From Caenorhabditis elegans (Eukaryota; Nematoda; Chromadorea; Rhabditida; Rhabditidae): a DNA stretch of 64,000 bases. The stretch is from NCBI RefSeq assembly GCF_000002985.6, contig NC_003279.8:13082001-13146000 (forward strand), written 5' to 3'. Below are positions 50,815 to 62,911 of the stretch, in pieces. Position 1 is the stretch's first letter. Each line of letters begins with the position of its first letter. The notes under the pieces are model-generated. The model had not been told where the DNA came from. It did no database searches and was given only the letters and a program-made list of their open reading frames with translations. A program made the position numbers and the translations under genes.

Positions 50815-51270
50815 ATCTAGACTTGAAGTTTGTTTGTTTATTCGAAATTTGATAAAATAGTAACAAAATGTAATAAATAGAAGATCAACGGGGAAAATCG
50901 AATAACACATAAAATAAGAAAGACCCGTCAGAGTCCATCTTAAGTGTGAGAAGTAAATACTATTTGACATAAGAGGATAAAACAACGAGAAATTTAAAAG
51001 AATGAGATTTGTTGGTTTATTAGGTACATAAACTGGGAGGGGGAAAGGAATGTTGATACGTTGTGAACTATACTGTTCCAAAGGGGAACGACATTAGAAA
51101 AGAAACCTTTGGACTTTGGATTGACTAGAGAAAGGAGCATCGGCCGACGTTGAGATCTGACATGCAAAATGAATCTTTTTGAATCTGGGAAATGTACAGC
51201 GCTTGTTATAATTTTATACAAGAGAATAAGCTGTGATTTTAAGCGTGTTGAGCGGGCAGAGACTTATGAG
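50815..51270 (-). mobile_element. CR1-like LINE 3' fragment
   Basis: The minus strand from about 51250 to 51050 reads LCPLNTLKITAYSLVYKII, then VHFPDSKRFI ... RRPMLLSL ... SKGFFSNVVPLWNSIV. This is the characteristic C-terminal end of CR1-like reverse-transcriptase ORFs (...LVYKIL.G......R.......FF..R.VP.WN.LP). It is 5'-truncated and lies in the divergent spacer of an A/B pair. A sister fragment is at 26780-27200. Confidence 0.7.
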
Positions 51271-51389
51271 TTATTTAGATTTTCTAGCTAGAAGCACCAA
51301 AAATTCTAGGAAGTAGTTCCTCAGATAGCTGAGGCAATTTAAAGTTATACACACTTCTTTCATTCGTTGCAGTATTTCAACAAATTTTA

Positions 51390-51565
51390 GTGTTAGCAAG
51401 GTGATGAAAAATTATTTCTCTTCCTTATGACATGTGGCAACGACTTATACAGTTTCAGGAGGAATCATCAATTATTCCTTTTGAAAAGTGTCATTGAAAT
51501 ATTTGTTCTTGCTAATTGTAACTTCAAATATAAACAACTGTTATCAGTATTCCATTTCATTTCAG
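51390..51565 (+). promoter_or_regulatory. Conserved type B upstream module
   Basis: Contains GTGTTAGCAAGGTGATG, TTCCTTATGACATGTGGCAAC, GGAATCATC, CTTGCTAATTGTAACTTC, ATAAACAACTGTTATCAGTATTCC and ATTTCATTTCAG. It precedes the start-less type B copy at 51670. The central TATAAGG half of the inner dyad is reduced here. Confidence 0.7.
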
Positions 51566-51669
51566 CATTCCTTTAATTTTCCATATGTTTAGAATATGTA
51601 ACATAACGCCATCATTAATATTTTCGTGTTACATTTTTTTAATTTAGGAGGAACCCGCAATAGGTGCAA

Positions 51670-53994
51670 ACTTCTGAAGCTTCTGAAATATCCAACGAGC
51701 TAATGCAAAATCTGGCACGTATTTTGGAAGAAGAGAAAAACATCATCAAAACATGTCACGACACTTGAATTTCATCGCTGAAGAGAGGAAAGCCGCAGAG
51801 GAAATGCATAAGAAATCGGTATGCTTGTTTTTGTGAAAGCTCGGGGTACACGCGGACCTTCAATTCATTATGAACTGGGCTTTCAAGCTGGCCCGGCATC
51901 TTAGGCCGTTAAATGGTCAATTGAAACGCGAATTCAATACTTTTAAATCAAGTGTGATCTGAATTTGTTTAACATTCGTGTAAACTTTTCAATTGGACCG
52001 GCATACAGCCCTGTAAGACAACAGGCTCCTAGGGCCCATTAATTAGGCCCCATACTTCTAAAAAGGCTTTTTGCGACTTCTATAAGAATAATCGCGCGTT
52101 TTGAAACTTGAACATTTTTTTTTAGGTTGAACAGCTCAATGAAGAACACAAAACCAATATGGCAAAATTAGAAATGCAAATAAAAAAAATAAAAAAGAAG
52201 GGAGAAAAAGATGTTAGAGAAGTTAAGAAGCAACGTGCAAATTTTGAAAAACAACGAGCAGAATACCGTGTCGAGCATCACGAAACTATGGAGAAACTAA
52301 AGCAAAAAAAAATCGAAGAAATTGCTCAGCAGAAAAAAGAACAACAAATATTGAAAATGGAAGAAATGAAGGCAAAAAGGTTAGGAAATACCGTTTATGT
52401 GAAATTTATCCAAGGCACAAAAGCTAAAAAATAACGTAGTTTCTTCTTTTTGTAGTGGGTCTGTAAATTGGGGCCAGAATTTTTCGGAAAAAACGGCAAT
52501 CGCCAACATTTTTTTAATGGAACCAATCTTTTATAAATTTGAAGTTTACGAAAAAGTAAGAAGATTCAATAAAATTATCATGTTAAAAAAGGAACTTTTT
52601 CAAAATTCAATTTTTACTTTGCTAAAATAGTAATTCAAGTGGGCTTCGCAACCTAACATTTACAAAATTTTAAGAATGTTAACATTTTTTAGTGAACGAA
52701 ATGTGATGGAACACCAAATTCGAATGACAAATATGAATTATGCTCAAAACATGCTATCAAACATAGAAAGCGGACAAGCGAGTTTGGCCGTCATTAAACA
52801 TATGGAAAGTTGCATTAAATCCGTCAATGTGATCTCAGATCTTTTGAAAGATCTGAAAATTTTGGTAAGTTTAATAGTAATTGAAAATGTACTATTTCCT
52901 CTCATTTTTTTTTAAATAAATTAAACTTCAATTTATTTACTCATTTCAAAAAATGTGATGCCCATTTTTCCTATTTAGGATTAGAAATGGAAATTCCCTA
53001 GGCCTAAAATATACTAAAAACTTTGCACATTTATTTTAATATTGAAGGGAAATAATACACAAGTACCAATAAATTTAGTGTGAGGACAAATACAACTACG
53101 ACTACTCTCCTACTGATATGAAAATAATCAAGTACATGTCGGATAAAATAGAAAAGAAGATATCGAAGTTTGAATTTCAAAAGCAACAGCTTGAAAGTAG
53201 TATCTCTCAGGAAAGTGATGCAGATCCCCAAGTGGTTGACGACTGTTCGGTGAGTTTGCATTCTCGAAATGTTATATTTCATTTTAAAAAGTGATGCTGG
53301 TTCTGTGGCAAAACAGTTTAAGAAAGATAGAAATCTGCGCTGGAGAAGTGATAATTTTTTTTTCAAAGTTGTTATTTTAAAAATGGTGTAATCGAATATT
53401 AAGAAAAGTTTGCTTTATTAGACCCGAATTTAGCTGGAAACATCGAGTTTCATAATAAAACTTCTTGAAAACAGCTCAATAGAAAATTGCATTAAAAAAT
53501 AACCTGAAGTTAGTTTAAATTTGAAATTTGAAATTATCCTGTAACTATGAGTATACATGTATTTATGTTGAGAGGTGTTCAATAAGTTTCATTTTGAAAT
53601 GCGGTGTTTCCAGGCAATTTCGGGTCTAATAAAGCAATAATAAATTTCGGCTACGCCACCTTCAAAGGTTCACCAATTTCTAAACCAAAATTATAAGTAT
53701 TGCTCGAATGTTGGTCAAGATACATGTTGAACAAGAATTTTTCAACGTGCTCAAAAAACACTTCAAATTCAGGAAATGTCAAATAAAATTGATCAATGCA
53801 TGGAGTGGAGTGACTTTCATTCAGTTTGTACAACGTTGCCCCGTCTTGCTGCACAACAGGATCATGCTCGTATTAGTGAAATTATGAACATTATCGACAG
53901 TTTGATTGATAACTTTAGTGATATTTATGAAGAAGTTCAGCACAAATTGATTCATTGGCAACGACGTGGAACATTTTTCTGGAAGGCTGACTGA
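51670..53994 (+). pseudogene. Type B gene with lost start and frameshifted first exon
   Basis: The first exon (about 51670-51818) is fused like the 45152 copy but has lost the segment with the ATG. It also lacks one base in the AAAAA run, giving a TGA at 51766-51768. Exons 52126-52379 (254 nt), 52693-52864 (172), 53079-53249 (171) and 53773-53994 (222) are all open and in phase (MAKLEMQIKKIKKKGEKDV ... SVCTTLPRLAAQQDHARIS). The 3' part has thus stayed clean while the 5' end is broken; use of an internal start or a rescue exon cannot be excluded. The acceptor of exon 5 lies just after a MITE half-end. Confidence 0.75.
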
Positions 53995-54585
53995 GAACTA
54001 CATGAATAGGAATCTTTGCTTTGCAGCTATTTTCAACAAATTAAACTGTACATATGAGCTTACTGTTTTGCATTCATCCATAGACAATTAATGTAATTCA
54101 AAATTAATAGACATAGTGCACTCGTGTGTGAACATGAACATTAAATTCCTCTTCTTTATAATATGTTGGAACTACGTCGATTTTTCCTTATAATCTTTGA
54201 AAAGTGTCATTAAAATATGTGTTCTTGCTAATTGTAACTTCAAATATAAATAACTCTTAATACTATTTCATTCCATTCCAGAGTTTATGTAACCATTTAT
54301 ATTGATGATATTTTTGGTTTGTAACACTGGAGTTTAATTTTTTTTTAATCTTAAAATTTTCCCATTTTATGCAAGTAAATTTTATACAATGCAATAATAC
54401 AACCTATTTATTTACAGAATAAAAAATGATAAAAAGTTGAACGTCGACTTCAACGAGGTACAAAAATAGAACAATGAACATTTTATTTACAGGAATACTA
54501 TTGAGGATAAATATCAAAAAAGTTACAAAAACGAATAAATAAATTTATTATAACACAGTTGAAAGGACAATCAAGATGTTTTCTT
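53995..54585. other. Intergenic stretch with a partial upstream module
   Basis: A diverged partial module at about 54190-54282 has AAAAGTGTCATTAAAATATG, CTTGCTAATTGTAACTTCAAATATAAATAACTCTTA and CATTCCAG, but no type B exon follows it. This suggests deletion of a former gene. The remainder is AT-rich, without a gene. Confidence 0.55.
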
Positions 54586-56521
54586 TCAATCCTCTAGAGA
54601 TGTTTGAACTTTGCCCTTTGGTGCAACAGTAGGAAGATTCAGAGCTAGTGTTTCTCTTTGTTTTCTCAAATACGCCACCGCATGGTTGGTTTCAGTGACA
54701 ACTGGCATCGAGTTAATCTTCGTACTCAAGCTGTGACTTTCGGTTTGAACTTTTTTGTACAGTTCCATCGAATTGGTAATTGGATTGTCCGACAACGAAA
54801 CTCGGAATTGTGTTAAATGACTTTGAATCCTCCGAACAGACTCATTGATTCCTAGAGCGTTTTTTTGCATTTCTTGAACCATTCTATGATCTGCGATGGC
54901 ATAGTTGGAAAGATCTATGCAACTGTCTTGTAGTTTCGATATTTTGCGGTTAATACTGGAAACAATGATCTGCAAAATACATAGTTATCATTATTTTCTA
55001 AGAGAAGAGTGGAATTAGGATGAATGCTTATAGTTTATTGAAAAATATTATTTTAAGCTTAAGCTAATTCTATTTTGAGAATTTCCTAGGATCCTGGTAC
55101 GGTCGAAAAATGGCTCACTATCAGTGGGGGATATTGAACCGGTGACGGGCCAATGACGGACGAATAGCGGCCTTTGGTTAGCCATAGAGCCGTCTGCGGC
55201 TTTTTGAGCCGCCGATGGGCCGATGTTGATCCACCTTTCCCTATCCAGCTTTCCCTATGATAATACAACAAACTAACCTCACAAAGCCCAATGTCGCTTT
55301 CCAAAGCCGATGCATCACTTCCATATCTAAGCTTTAATGTATGACCTTCCAAAGAATCAACGGTTTCTGGAAGATCTCGTCCAGCTTGAATCATTCTGTT
55401 GACAGCAGCAATGAAATTCGTCTCTTTTCTGTCTTTCTCCTGTGCCTGACCAACGTGTATCTTTGTAACCGTATTTCCTTCCTTTAACGCCATGATTCGT
55501 GACTCATGAGTGAGTTTATTTTGTTGATTACCCAACTTGATATGATTTGTCTGTGCACTTTCTTTCAAAACTTCGTCGTTGTTTTGTGCTGTCGTCTCCT
55601 CAACTTTAATTCCAAACTGCTTCTTTTCGCTATGACATTCATCTTGGAATCTTTTGTTCTGAATTTAAAATAAATTTGTGTTTTGAATCTCTTCACCATT
55701 ACCGCCCGCGAACAAGGTCTTAGATTTTCAAGGTGCCCGCGAAACAGGAATTTGAATTGTTCTCGGCGAAGATTTTGGAAAACTAGGACCCCAGCCAATC
55801 ATTCAAGAGTTTCTACTCACCTGATCTTTCAACGCAGACACATTTGCAAAAATGTTTCCTTCGGCTTGAAGTTTATTCTCCTGAATCAGTTTCAGCGTTT
55901 CTTGATCATTGTTCTCTCTTGTCATAATTTCCATTTTATCGGCATCTTTTTGGCTTCTTAATGCCTCATCTGCCCTTTCCGCTGCTTTCACGTTTGCTTC
56001 AAATTGCGATTTTCTGAGCTCATCCTCCCTCTTGTTGTTCTCAGTTTTTGTCGCTTGTAACTGTTCTAGAGCTGCCTGAATAAAAACATTATAAGGCCGG
56101 ACGCGAGTCGTTAGGAGTTCGGCTTTGTAAGTAAGAAAGAAAATTTAACAGTTCTTAAAATTTTTCTTTAAGAGGAGAACGGCTGATGTGTAGCGGGCGT
56201 ATGTTTTTTTTTTTTTAATTTTATGTTTTTTTTACAGTAAAGAGAAACCGATGACACCAGACGTCCGAATGAAACGGATTTCCGGTTTTCCAGTACCATC
56301 TATAAAGTCACCTGTCTCTGTATATCTGCCCGTTCTTCCTCGGTTTTTCTTTGCGATAGTTCAGAGCTTCTCAAATCTCTCATACGCTGACGATTGCATT
56401 CATCTCGTCTCTCCTGATCCTCTACTTGCATCTTTCTTTGCAACTCAGCATCCCGCGCTTCTTTTTCCTCTCGTTCTTTTTTTTCTTTCTCCTCTTGTAA
56501 TTTGCTTGATCCAGAACCCAT
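54586..56521 (-). CDS. Type A coiled-coil gene, intact (4 exons, 409 aa)
   Basis: Exons 56521-56312 (210 nt), 56075-55821 (255), 55658-55278 (381) and 54969-54586 (384, stop) join in phase 0 to 410 codons. The N-terminus MGSGSSK is a good N-myristoylation signal with a following basic residue, suggesting membrane attachment after loss of Met1. Exon 1 encodes a dense Glu/Lys/Arg helix, exon 2 is coiled coil (QLQATKTENNKREDEL), exon 3 carries the conserved IQAGRDLPETVDSLEGHT block, and exon 4 the TETNHAVAYLRKQRE block. There is no signal peptide or membrane helix. It is the only apparently undamaged type A gene in the window. It is head to head with the intact type B gene at 57132, making this the one pair with both partners intact. 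Function unknown. Confidence 0.87.
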
Positions 56522-57131
56522 TTTTATGAAACAATCTGAAAACTAAAAAATTAGTACAAACGGAGTAGTTTTAGTAACAAACGGAATAACAAACAGAGTA
56601 ACAAAAATTTTTTTTTGGGGATTTCAGCACTGGTAGTACCATTCCAAAAAAGAAATATAATTTACAACTCTTCTAAATTAGCTCACATGTTATATCTAGC
56701 TTTAAAATTTTACCCATCTACTCAGAAAAAAAAACGTTGCATATCAAGAGTTTTGAAATTCTCAATGGTTATATGGATTTGTACAAAAATAACGAAATTA
56801 ATTTAAAATAACGAGACTAAAAAAAATATATTTTATGAGTTCTTCATATTCAAAAAAAAATGAAGCGAACAAAACTAAATTTCGCTTGATAAGGACTTAT
56901 AAATGAAGTTAGAGTGTTATCAATATGATGAAATTTAACACCCATTCCTTAGATTCGTTATCTTCATACAAATATTTGCTCTTGCTACGTTTAATTTTGT
57001 TTATAAAAACTCTTATCATGAATCTATAACATTTCAGCATTCATGCTTGTTTTCCGGTTTTCAGTATTTTATTCACAATATATAATACATAATTGCAGCG
57101 TTAATATTTTATTTTTGAAGGTTCTTAGAAG
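56522..57131. promoter_or_regulatory. Divergent promoter of the intact A/B pair
   Basis: 610 bp between the start codons. The plus-oriented module at about 56909-57037 is a diverged version: GAGTGTTATCAATATGATG, CATTCCTTAGA, CTCTTGCTACG, AAAACTCTTATCATGAATC and ACATTTCAG. Two TTATCA (GATA) motifs remain, at about 56917 and 57013. Confidence 0.6.
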
Positions 57132-59789
57132 ATGGGCGATGATGCATATAACAGCGCCGTGGAGGCTTCTGAAAGACGTTTGAGCAATCTTCGTGCTTTT
57201 AATCGGGAAAGCATCAAGTTCGTTTCGCAACAAGGTACCAAAATTCGGTTTTGATTATTTCAGTGAACTGCAAAACAAGATAGTCAACGAGCAAACGCAA
57301 CATGTGGAACGTATCGCACAGAAAGAGGAAAACCATCGGCAAGATATGCTACAGAATTTTAAATCCAGTTTAGCAGAGAGAAAAGCGGCAGAGGAGAGGC
57401 ACAACAAAGCGGTATGATCATGCTTACCAATATTGTGCGTAGAACGCTGTAGTTTGTAGTTTTAGAAGCAATTTTCATTAAGGTGTAGACGTTTCCAGAG
57501 GCAACTTCTTTTACGAGAAATGGCTCTGAATAATTGGTTCATTGAAAGTTTGCATAGATATTTGGAAATGGAGTGCATGCCTTCACTATAAAATAACCAA
57601 TCAATATGGTTTGAAAAATCTTAGGAAGAAGCAAGTGAGAGACATCATAATATAAAAAATACAGCCAATTTTTTTTTGTTCGTTCTGTTTCTTTGTTTGT
57701 TTTGGTGACGTCAAACGTTTCAGTTTGTTGAAGAGATTGAAGGATTACTGTAGGATTACTGTAGTTTTGAAAAATTGACTTTTCGTCTTTTGAAGGGGTA
57801 TTTCCTTGGGGTTAGTGGAGGGATATGGTCGGCGTACTATAGTAGTACTGTGGGGGTACTGTAGGAGTACGGTAGGATTACTTTAGAAATAGGAAATATG
57901 AGTTACTGTCTGTTGCAAACTCGGTGAAATTCTAGATCCTTGCGGAAGGTTCTGGAAAATTTAAGAAATTTCTGGAATCTTCAAAAACAAGTTCTATGGA
58001 TTATTCATCAGTGAGACCCTTCGTGGTAAGACCCTTCGTTGCGAGACCCATAAGTTTTGGCGGCTATTCAAATTTTCTGAAAAAAAAATTGGCGGAAGAC
58101 TTTTTTCTGATAGTGAGAAAAAATTCTTCTAGGAAATTTTCTGGAAAAATAGGAAACTATAAAACTTTCTCGAATAATCAGAAAATTTCTAGAATTTTCT
58201 AGAAACATTTAGAATCTTCTAGAATTTTCTTGAAATCCCGCAAAACTCAAAGAAAATGCTTTACTGTGTAGAAAAGGGTAGCGCTTCACTATTTCTTAAA
58301 ACAATTTATCGTGCGCCAGTCGGAAAATTGATAAATTAAAATTAAAATTAAAAACCCAACAACCAAGTTTAAAACAAACAAAATTTGTCATCCGCCTTTT
58401 GCCCAATGACCGTCTGCCGTTATTCAGCTGCAATTGGGTCGCTTTTCCTCTACAAAAGCATTATATTAAACCGTCTTGTGTCGTTCTTTTTCTGCAAGTT
58501 TTCTCAGAAAGAAAATGCTTCAAGAGTAACAATAAAGTGTATATTTCTGGTGCACACTACATTTCATCCCATTATACTTAAAAACTATATTTCCTCAGAT
58601 CGAAGAACTCAAAAGAAGCCATAAGAACGATAAGAAAAAGTTAGAATCTGAACTGGAAAGTATAAAACGGAAGGGTGAGAAAGATGTTAGAGAAATTGAG
58701 CAACAACGTGAAGCTCTTGAAAAGCAACGAACAGAGGACCTTGTCAACCATCAGGAAACTATGAGGAAACTCAATGAAACAAAATTCGAGGCAATTAAGA
58801 AGAAGAGAGACGAACAACAAACGTTGAAAATGGAGGAGATGGATGAAAAAAGGTGATCCATTGAAGTCCATTGAAAACTAAGTGTAGGGACATTACTGAA
58901 ATGTTTAGCACTTATTCAAAAAATTGAAAAATTGCATCAAACGTTTAAAGAATTTCAGAGAGGCAAATGAATCGTTTAACTATACCATTAAAAAACTTTT
59001 AAAATGCTATCATTTTCAGTAAACGCATGGCGATTGAGCACCAGACACGGATGACAAATATTGAGGACACACAGAATATGCAATTAGGCATTGAAAGCAG
59101 TAATGCAAGCTTGGCCATGATTAAAAAGCTAAAGAATAGCATTGATGTCGTTAATAAGACCACAGAACTTTTGCAAGAACTGAAAAATACGGTAAACTTT
59201 ATAACTGACAATCGTGTATCATATATGTTTCAGTGTGAGGACAAAGATCAGGACTACCATGCAACTGCTATCAAAGCAATTAAGTACTATACGGGGGAAA
59301 TAGAAATGGCAAAATCAAAATTCGATTTTCAAATTCAACAGCTCAAAAGTAATATGTACGATGAACGAGAAGCAGATCCCCGTGTGGTTGACGGCTGTTT
59401 GGTGAGTTTCTGACGCATTGAGGCATCAATCAAGCTTGAGCGCGGCCTAAACAAAATCTCACCTGGCCCAAGCTCATACATTGCCGCTTTCTAATCCAAA
59501 TGCGTAACCATTGGACAAATTAACGATATTTTAAATGTTTCCAATTTAGGAAATGGCAAATAAAATGAAACGATGCATGGAGTCGAGCGACATCCGTTTA
59601 GTGTGTTCAACGTTGCCACGTCTTGCAGCAAAACAGGATCACGGCCGTATCAGTGGAATTTTGGAAAAGATCGATAATTTGACTCGTGATATGGTTGCTA
59701 TCCGTGAAGAAACTGAGAGTAATTCAATTAAATGGAGAAGAATTAGTACTTCGTCTGCGAGTGCTTCGACAAATGCGATTGGGAACTAA
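57132..59789 (+). CDS. Type B coiled-coil gene, intact (6 exons, 355 aa)
   Basis: Exons 57132-57217 (86 nt), 57264-57411 (148), 58599-58852 (254), 59020-59191 (172), 59234-59401 (168) and 59550-59789 (240) give 356 codons in phase. The start (MGDDAYNSAVEASERRLSNL) resembles the other type B genes. Exons 2-4 form a Lys/Glu/Gln/Arg coiled coil. Exon 5 begins with Cys and ends EADPRVVDGCL, and exon 6 has VCSTLPRLAAKQDHGRIS. No membrane helix or signal peptide. The 1187-bp second intron contains an inverse-orientation TACTGTAG-rich block. It is paired with the intact type A gene at 54586-56521. Function unknown. Confidence 0.88.
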
Positions 59790-61200
59790 TTGAACATTAA
59801 TAATTGTCTTGGTAACTATGTACTTGCTCAGCTGGTTTCTAGTTGAAAGTAAACTTCGACTCTTCCTTTTCTTGGAATATAAAATACTCAGTTTTGTATT
59901 GACTTGTTATTGAGTTCGAAAAGTCGATCCGATTGTTTTTTTAATCTATTACTGTCACAAAATCATTTCTGCAATACTCTACAATATCGATAATCCGCGA
60001 ACTTTCCACCGTGGAAATCAACATTGTCCAATGACTATCTGATATAAATCCAATTGACATACGTGAAACAAAAGTAACCGTACACACCGAGCGTGCCGAG
60101 ACCCGCCAAACAAAAATTCAAAAATTTATTGAAACGATATTTAGTGTGAAGTCATATATTTATTTTCAAGTTTTGAAAATCTACTAATTTTGCATAAAAA
60201 TTGTCTATTCCATTTTGTCTCTAAATGTGCTCGGAAATTCACTTTTTCTGCTTGAACTTGGCGGTCATATGTAGAAGTTTTTGGAATGTCGTTTTCAAAT
60301 TCTGGAAGAACACATAATTTGCAACAAAATGGCTACAGGGATTTTTGAAAAAGTTAGTTTGAAGCCAGACATTAATTTTCAAAGTTTGGAAAATTAATGT
60401 AGGGCTGAAAAAATATGAGGCCAAACAAAGAACTTGGGCTTACTTTTTTGAACAACTAATTCTAATTTAGAAGACATTTCAAATAACCATACACAAAAAT
60501 AGTGACAGATGAGCACTTTAAACTAGAAAAATTCGCTCTCCGACCAGAAAAATCATATTTAAAGTACAATTTTTCGTCCCATTTTCTCTACTAACAGAAA
60601 TTAATTATTGCTTCGGATTTTTTTTTTCAGAGATAATTTGCAAACTCCTGATTTGAAAGCTAAAAAAGCAATTGCATGAATTCTGAAATAGAGTGAATTG
60701 ATGATAACAGTTGTTTATATCAAAAGTTACACTTACAATTAGGAAGAGCACATAAATTTTATCATACATTGTAAACACAATAAGCAATAAATGGGTTATA
60801 ATATACGGAACTATGGTTTAAACACACTATAAGGAATAAAAATGAATTTTCATCACTTAAACGTCTTACTTCTCATGTATATGCATGGTTTCTTATCGAT
60901 CGATATTTCATTTCATTGCTTATTTTCTACACATCCTTAATTTTATTACAATAACTTTTGGTTTTAGTCAGGTTTTTTACTCATTGAAAGTATCCTATTA
61001 AATATTTTAATATAATCCCTCTGTAAGGAATTTTTCAATACCGCACTGGAAAACAGTTATTTGTAAATCAACAAATATAAAACACGATCAACGAAAAATT
61101 CATTTATACCAATAAGAACTTCAACACCTTTGATATGCAACATTTATAATAAATACCTCAGGTTGCACTAATATGTCCTTTTCCAGATTGTTATAGAAGA
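59790..61200. other. Intergenic stretch with a reversed module relic
   Basis: No gene is supported. At about 60640-60780 the minus strand carries AATTGTAAGTGTAACTTTTG, ATATAAACAACTGTTATCATC and TCTATTTCAG, a reversed copy of the type B upstream module without a following gene. The 60120-60600 part is AT-rich with weak inverted similarity. Confidence 0.5.
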
Positions 61201-62588
61201 ATGGGTTTTTACGAGGATTTCTTCGCCAACACTTATCCACTAAAAGATTACAGATTCACTAAAAATATGGTATGGAATTTCCTTTTTCTTCTAAGCCAAA
61301 AAATACAGAAAACTCGTTTCAATGAATTGAAAAAATGATAATTGCTATTGACGACAACCGTGTAAAGTCAAAATTCTATAGGAACACCAACGACGGAGCC
61401 CACAAGAAACTGAAAAATATTACGAAGAACAAAAGAAAATTTTGAGAAATGTTCAGCACAAGAAGCTATTGGAGAAACAAGAAGCGAACAGCAGCGCATT
61501 AAGATATGCACTTCAAAGGTTCAGCCTAGAGAAGGAACATCTTGAGAACTCCATTAAAAAATCAAAAAATATGGTTAGTTATAGTTAAAATGTCATTTTG
61601 AGGGTTTTTGCCTCGAATTTATCGTTTTCAAACGTTCGAAACTTAGATTCCAAGTTGAATTTCCAACCCTTACTCCAACGATTAAGATAAATAATTTTCA
61701 GAGAAATCAATCCGAGGAGGCATACCTATCCGAACTTAAACGCCAGGGATTGGAAAAACACGCCGCAAATGTAAAACACCAAGAAACAATGTTAAGAATG
61801 AGTTGCTCAACCGAACTGGATAATCGAAGACTGCAGCTGGAACATCAAGCTGAACGTGACAGGATCAATTTGGAATCTGAAATGAAGAAAGGGAAGTTAG
61901 CGGAGGCTAAGAGAAACGATAAACTTGAAAAACACTTTAATGATGTCGTTCAAAACGCGAAGAGAGCGGGCTCATCGTTATTAACTGCAGTGGTGTGTTT
62001 AATTGAATTGGTGCAAAATAAAGCTGGAGAAGATTCGAAAACCATTGCAAATCGTCAGGTAATATTTTTGGAGTTTTTGGAATTTTTTGAAATTTTTTGG
62101 AATTTAATGATCATTAAAAATTCAGAAGTACCAAATTTCAGATTGCATTGAGTGGTGTGAAGAATGAATTTTATAAATTGGCGGAAGCATCTGAAGACAT
62201 TTCAAAACTCCAGGGGATTAACTGCATAGAAGACAAAATCAACAAAAACGTTGCAGTAGAGATTTTCAGTGAAATAGCCGATGCTCGAAATTGCATGAAC
62301 ACATTTGTGGACTCCTTTGAAAATGAAAAAATATCGTTTAAAACTTTGCAAGTCTTCAGGAGAAGAATAGAGGTTTTAATAGCACTTCTAGACTTTCTGG
62401 TGGAAATTGAACGGAAAAATCATGCTGCTAACGTGATCAATGACAGCGAGCACTTCGCGTTTAATAACATAAGAAGGAGAGTGCCAGTGTGGAAACTTCT
62501 ATCAATAGACATGTTCCTCTACATTTTGTTAATTTTTTCCACTTTTCATTTCTATCGATATGTTTTTCTCAAGGCTAATATTTTGTAG
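61201..62588 (+). CDS. Type C coiled-coil gene with C-terminal membrane helix (4 exons, 354 aa)
   Basis: Exons 61201-61269 (69 nt), 61382-61573 (192), 61702-62058 (357) and 62142-62588 (447, stop) join in phase 0 to 355 codons. The N-terminus is MGFYEDFF. Exons 2-3 are charged coiled coil ending in the type C block (RAGSSLLTAVVCLIELVQNKAGED, compare RAGCSLSDAMEILNESIG in the 25492 gene). The last exon (LAEASEDISKLQG ...) is extended by a hydrophobic segment (about 325-348) after an Arg-rich stretch, which looks like a single tail-anchor-type helix. That helix distinguishes it from the other type C genes. Orientation is plus, unlike the others on the minus strand. Function unknown. Confidence 0.82.
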
Positions 62589-62911
62589 CATCCCATTATA
62601 GCATCGAATGAGCACCAATAAATCTTGGTTTGATTTAGCATGTTTGGAAATAGATAAAGTATAGTCATTATAATGAAATTATTTTTTGTAATTGATATGT
62701 AAAAAGCTATGTATATGCAAAACATGCATATGCCATGTGTGGAAAATTATTGCTATAAGTTATTTGATCGCGTGCCATTTCAGAGTCTGATAAGAAAAAG
62801 AATGACGAAAGCAAAAGGAACTGATAACAATTGCCCATTATTTATTTACATTTTCTGAAATTTAATAATTTTTTAAAACCCTTGGCAGACGCTTAATTTT
62901 TACAGGTAATA

